Positions 5,837-8,358 of a stretch of 8,358 nt of DNA are shown one piece after another. Origin of the DNA: Chitinophagaceae bacterium (lineage in GTDB: Bacteria; Bacteroidota; Bacteroidia; Chitinophagales; Chitinophagaceae); NCBI GenBank assembly GCA_018061385.1, contig JAGOUF010000072.1, positions 1 to 8,358 on the forward strand, in the 5' to 3' direction. The notes under the pieces were generated by a model, which was not told the origin of the DNA, did not search any database, and saw nothing but the letters and a program-made list of their open reading frames with translations. The stretch's first letter is position 1, and every line of letters starts with the position of its first letter. The position numbers and the translations under genes are program-made.

Positions 5837-6862
5837 TTAACGTTGAACACGTCCACTTCCGTCGCCTTTAACCAATTCTTTTACTTCGTTTAAAGTAGCA
5901 TGGTTTAAATCGCCTGGAATAGTGTGTTTTAAAGCAGATGCAGCAACACCAAATTCAGCAGCATCGGCCATTGGCATACCTGTTACTAAACCATAAATTA
6001 AGCCACTAGCAAAACTATCGCCACTACCAACTCTATCTACAATACGAACATTGTATTCTTTAGTGTGGTAAAAATCTGTTCCATTGTACACCAATGCACT
6101 CCACCCATTATCGCTAGCACTGTGACTTTCTCTTAAAGATGAAGCAATAAATTTGAAACCAAACTTAGCTTTCATTTGTCCGAAAATATCTTTAAAACCG
6201 TCAAGGTTTAATTCGCCTTTAGTAACATCTGTATCAGCAGCTTTAAAACCTAAACAAAGGTCAGCGTCTTCTTCGTTACCAATACAAACATCTACAAAAT
6301 GACAAAGCTCAGTCATTACTTCACGAGCCTTTTCTTTTGTCCATAATTTTTTACGGAAATTCAAATCAATACTTGTTGTAATACCTTTTGCTTTAGCAGC
6401 TTTTAAAGCAGCCAATGTAAGAGCAGCAGCTTTATCACTTAATGCAGGAGTGATACCAGTTGTATGAAACCAATCGGCACCATCAAAAATTTTATCCCAA
6501 TCAAATTCACTTGCATCTACATCAGAAATAGATGCATTTGCACGATCGTAGACAACTTGAGATGCTCTCATAGATGCACCAGTTTCTAAAAAATAAATTC
6601 CTAAACGATCGCCACCACGAGCCACAAACTGAGTATCTACACCATAACGACGTAAGTGGTTAATGGCACTTTGACCAATTGGGTTGTTAGGAACTTTTGA
6701 AACAAATGTTCCATTTAAACCATAGTTACAAAGTGCTGCTGAAACGTTTGCTTCTCCACCGCCATAGGTAATGTCGAAACTGTCTGCTTGTACAAAACGT
6801 TTAAAATCTGGCGTTGATAAACGCAACATAATCTCTCCAAGAGTTACTACTTTTTTAGACAT
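5837..6862 (-). CDS. kdgK: 2-dehydro-3-deoxygluconokinase (KDG kinase), PfkB family
   Basis: KdgK phosphorylates 2-keto-3-deoxygluconate with ATP to KDPG, which is then cleaved to pyruvate and glyceraldehyde 3-phosphate. It serves uronate, pectin or alginate breakdown. The start at 6862 (MSKKVVTLGEIMLRLSTPDF) gives 341 residues and matches the family. An upstream in-frame extension to 7015 would run back through the promoter and encodes an unrelated hydrophobic stretch. Features are the first PfkB signature, GGGEANVSAALCNYG (34-48); sugar-contacting GGDRLGIYFLETGAS (83-97) and YDRANASIS (105-113); WFHTTGITPAL (131-141); DLNFRKKLW (166-174) and GNEEDA (195-200); and the ATP/anion-hole signature VDRVGSGDSFASGLIYG (275-291) with catalytic Asp282. 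The WFH.TGITPA, LNxRKxLW and NEEDA blocks favour KDG kinase over fructokinase or ribokinase. It has its own promoter and terminator. No aldolase (kdgA) or transporter is in the window, so substrate assignment rests on similarity only. Confidence 0.9.
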   Translation of the reverse strand: MSKKVVTLGEIMLRLSTPDFKRFVQADSFDITYGGGEANVSAALCNYGLNGTFVSKVPNNPIGQSAINHLRRYGVDTQFVARGGDRLGIYFLETGASMRASQVVYDRANASISDVDASEFDWDKIFDGADWFHTTGITPALSDKAAALTLAALKAAKAKGITTSIDLNFRKKLWTKEKAREVMTELCHFVDVCIGNEEDADLCLGFKAADTDVTKGELNLDGFKDIFGQMKAKFGFKFIASSLRESHSASDNGWSALVYNGTDFYHTKEYNVRIVDRVGSGDSFASGLIYGLVTGMPMADAAEFGVAASALKHTIPGDLNHATLNEVKELVKGDGSGRVQR

Positions 6863-6923
6863 TGTTAAATGCTTTAGAATTAAATAAATAGAAATTGTGG
6901 CAATAGTTAAGCAGGCAAGGCTG

Positions 6924-6953
6924 CAAAAATACATGTAAAATAGAATCGACCAA
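6924..6953 (-). promoter_or_regulatory. Bacteroidota-type promoter of kdgK
   Basis: On the minus strand a TTG (6953 to 6951) is followed after 19 bases by TATTTTTG (6931 to 6924), a perfect TAnnTTTG box. Transcription should begin near 6918, giving a leader of about 55 bases before the ATG at 6862. Sequence and spacing are both close to ideal. Confidence 0.65.
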
Positions 6954-7000
6954 CAGTTAAAAAAAAAATCAATGAAAACGATTGCGGAATGTGATATAGT

Positions 7001-7015
7001 TTGATAGCCTATCAA
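7001..7015. promoter_or_regulatory. Operator-like palindrome upstream of kdgK
   Basis: TTGATAG and CTATCAA are perfect 7-base inverted arms around a single C. The site lies about 48 bases upstream of the kdgK -33 element, in the 256-base gap between divergent kdgK and the WG-repeat gene. Odd-length palindromes of this kind are typical of repressor or activator sites. The binding protein is unknown, and chance remains possible in AT-rich DNA. Confidence 0.3.
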
Positions 7016-7118
7016 CGCTTATAAACCTTGACAGCATTTTTTTAAAATACGTATTTCTTGGTATAGGTATTGGTTGAATTAAGCCTTACTTAGCAAATAA
7101 ATAATGAATGAAAATTAT

Positions 7119-8358
7119 ATGAAAAAAATAGTTGCTTCTTTATTGGTTCTACTAACGTTACAATCAAGTATATATTCCCAAAATGCAATACCCATTTATT
7201 TTTCTAAGTTAGGTGCTTATGTATTTGCTGATATAGTTACCAAACAACCCATACAACCAGTTATACAGTTTGATAAAGCTGTGTATTTGGGTTTTGGTTT
7301 TTGGGCTGTAGACAATGGTTCAAGCACTTTAGATAATCGACAAGCATTTTTTAATTATAAAGGAAAACAATTGACAGATTTTAAGTACTCCTCCATTTAT
7401 AGTATGTACGAAAAATCACCAATATTAAAGTTTGAAGAAGATAAAAAATTTGGGTTAATCGACAGCTTTGGTAAAGAACTGTTTGCAGCAAAATATCAAT
7501 TTATAGACATAAACCCAAAAGAAGGAATACATAAAGTAAAAATGAACAATAATGATGGTTTTGTAAATAATGCAGGAAAGGAAATCATAAATTGTAAGTA
7601 CATTAAAGTAACTGATTTTTCAGATGGATTGGCTTTGGTAGATGAAACTAAAGAAGGAGAAGAATTTAAATCGGTTTATTTTATTGACAAAACAGGAAAA
7701 ATTGCTTTAAAACCTTCAATTAATAATATTGAAAATATTGGAAACTTTAGTGAAGGTTTAGCAGCAATTGATTGTTATTGGAAAACAAACAACTACGGTC
7801 TTTATGGATTTATTGATAAGAAGGGAAATATGGTAATTGAACCTCGATTTACTAGCATTTTTCCAACCGAAAACGCATTCAAAAATGGATATACCCAATA
7901 TGGTTCATATGACTATGACAAAGTATCACAAAAACATAAATCTGTGAATGGTATTATTAATAAAAAAGGAGAAATAGTTATTGAAGCAAAATATTCATAT
8001 ATAAATTTTATAGGCAATGATATGTTTCGTGTTAAAAAAGATAGTTTATATGGTGTAATTTCTAGCTCAGGTAAAATTATTGTTCCGTTAAAATACAAAG
8101 AAGTTTGGCTATACTCTTACGATAAAAAACAATTTATTGTACATGATAATAACCAACATTTTATTGTTGATTCTTTAAACAATACAATAAAGACTTTTAA
8201 AAAGCAATACGACCGATTAACTAGAGTAGCTGAAGGTGTGGGTATTTACAGAGTTAAGCAAGGTAAAAATGAAATGTTTATAATGAGCAGGAGGGAGGGA
8301 TTGTTGAAATTGAAAGCCAACCATTTAGAAATGAAAATACGTTTAATAATGAATTTAA
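7119..8358 (+). CDS. Secreted WG-repeat protein, 3' end outside window, probable frameshift near 8290
   Basis: The frame is open from the ATG at 7119 to the window end (413 codons). An in-frame ATG at 7104 would add MNENY; 7119 is preferred because it begins the signal peptide MKKIVASLLVLLTLQSSIYS-Q. The mature protein holds about six WG (KWG-type) beta units: around KKFGLIDSFGKEL (109-121), NDGFVNNAGKEIIN (145-158), VYFIDKTGKIALKP (186-199), YGFIDKKGNMVIEPRF (229-244), VNGIINKKGEIVIEAKY (276-292) and YGVISSSGKIIVPLKY (311-326). Some are followed by a FSDGLALV or FSEGLAAI strand. Such proteins are common in Bacteroidota envelopes, and their ligands are mostly unknown. After about residue 390 the frame becomes unlike the rest (LLKLKANHLEMKIRLIMNL). 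The frame one base earlier reads EGGIVEIESQPFRNENTFNN, which looks like genuine continuation. A one-base loss in the G-rich run at 8289-8299, real or from sequencing, would explain this. The TAA at the window's last three bases is in neither frame. Confidence 0.85.
   Translation, partial: MKKIVASLLVLLTLQSSIYSQNAIPIYFSKLGAYVFADIVTKQPIQPVIQFDKAVYLGFGFWAVDNGSSTLDNRQAFFNYKGKQLTDFKYSSIYSMYEKSPILKFEEDKKFGLIDSFGKELFAAKYQFIDINPKEGIHKVKMNNNDGFVNNAGKEIINCKYIKVTDFSDGLALVDETKEGEEFKSVYFIDKTGKIALKPSINNIENIGNFSEGLAAIDCYWKTNNYGLYGFIDKKGNMVIEPRFTSIFPTENAFKNGYTQYGSYDYDKVSQKHKSVNGIINKKGEIVIEAKYSYINFIGNDMFRVKKDSLYGVISSSGKIIVPLKYKEVWLYSYDKKQFIVHDNNQHFIVDSLNNTIKTFKKQYDRLTRVAEGVGIYRVKQGKNEMFIMSRREGLLKLKANHLEMKIRLIMNL

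Noticed and set aside
6863..7015. N-terminal extension of kdgK (in-frame, hydrophobic, could look like a signal or membrane anchor)
   Set aside because: It crosses the strong promoter at 6924-6953, starts at a non-ATG codon and precedes a start that matches the KdgK family exactly. KdgK is cytoplasmic.
7913..8098. Minus-strand ORF opposite the WG-repeat gene
   Set aside because: It is a shadow of a convincing plus-strand repeat protein, with no motif and no promoter.
8289..8299. AGGAGGGAGGG as a ribosome binding site for a new gene starting at TTG 8301
   Set aside because: Shine-Dalgarno sequences are little used in Bacteroidota, and the run lies inside an open WG-repeat frame. It is better explained as part of the frameshift region.
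8356..8358. TAA at the window's end as the stop of the WG-repeat gene
   Set aside because: It is out of frame with both the main frame and the -1 frame, so the gene end is not visible.
1..8358. CRISPR array, insertion sequence, tRNA or rRNA gene, prophage or defence system
   Set aside because: No regularly spaced direct repeats, transposase or integrase motifs, cloverleaf sequences or recognisable defence domains were seen on either strand.

Overview
The window looks like chromosomal DNA from a member of the Bacteroidota, probably near the Chitinophagaceae/Sphingobacteriales. It is AT-rich. Genes start without recognisable Shine-Dalgarno sequences. Several starts are preceded by the phylum's TAnnTTTG -7 box, some with a TTG-type -33 element. 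The protein set also fits: a Bacteroidota-style YidC, a GLPGLI-like secreted protein, a KdgK of the phylum's type and a WG-repeat protein. Placement below phylum is inference.

Layout. (1) 1-788: the 3' part of yidC, closed by a strong hairpin terminator. (2) 834-1819: two convergent genes for small exported proteins, a GLPGLI/DUF4412-like protein (+) and an unrecognised 116-residue protein (-). Their stop codons share one CTAG. (3) 2058-5082 (+): a 475-residue TPR protein, then phosphosulfolactate synthase (ComA) and shikimate dehydrogenase (AroE). comA and aroE overlap by one base and are almost certainly co-transcribed. (4) 5099-6862 (-): kdgK with its own promoter and terminator, followed downstream by a YhcH/YjgK/YiaL-family gene. 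Together they suggest sugar-acid catabolism. (5) 7119-8358 (+): a secreted WG-repeat protein that runs off the window and shows signs of a one-base frameshift near its end.

No mobile element, CRISPR array, rRNA or tRNA was seen, and there is no clear sign of a new multi-gene system. The points most worth a second look are the ComA gene (a coenzyme M/sulfonate-pathway enzyme in a phylum known for sulfonolipids), a near-perfect inverted repeat inside the aroE active-site region that ends exactly on an unusual Ala codon, and the apparent frameshift in the WG-repeat gene. No gap between genes exceeds 300 bases; the longest are 6863-7118 and 1820-2057.
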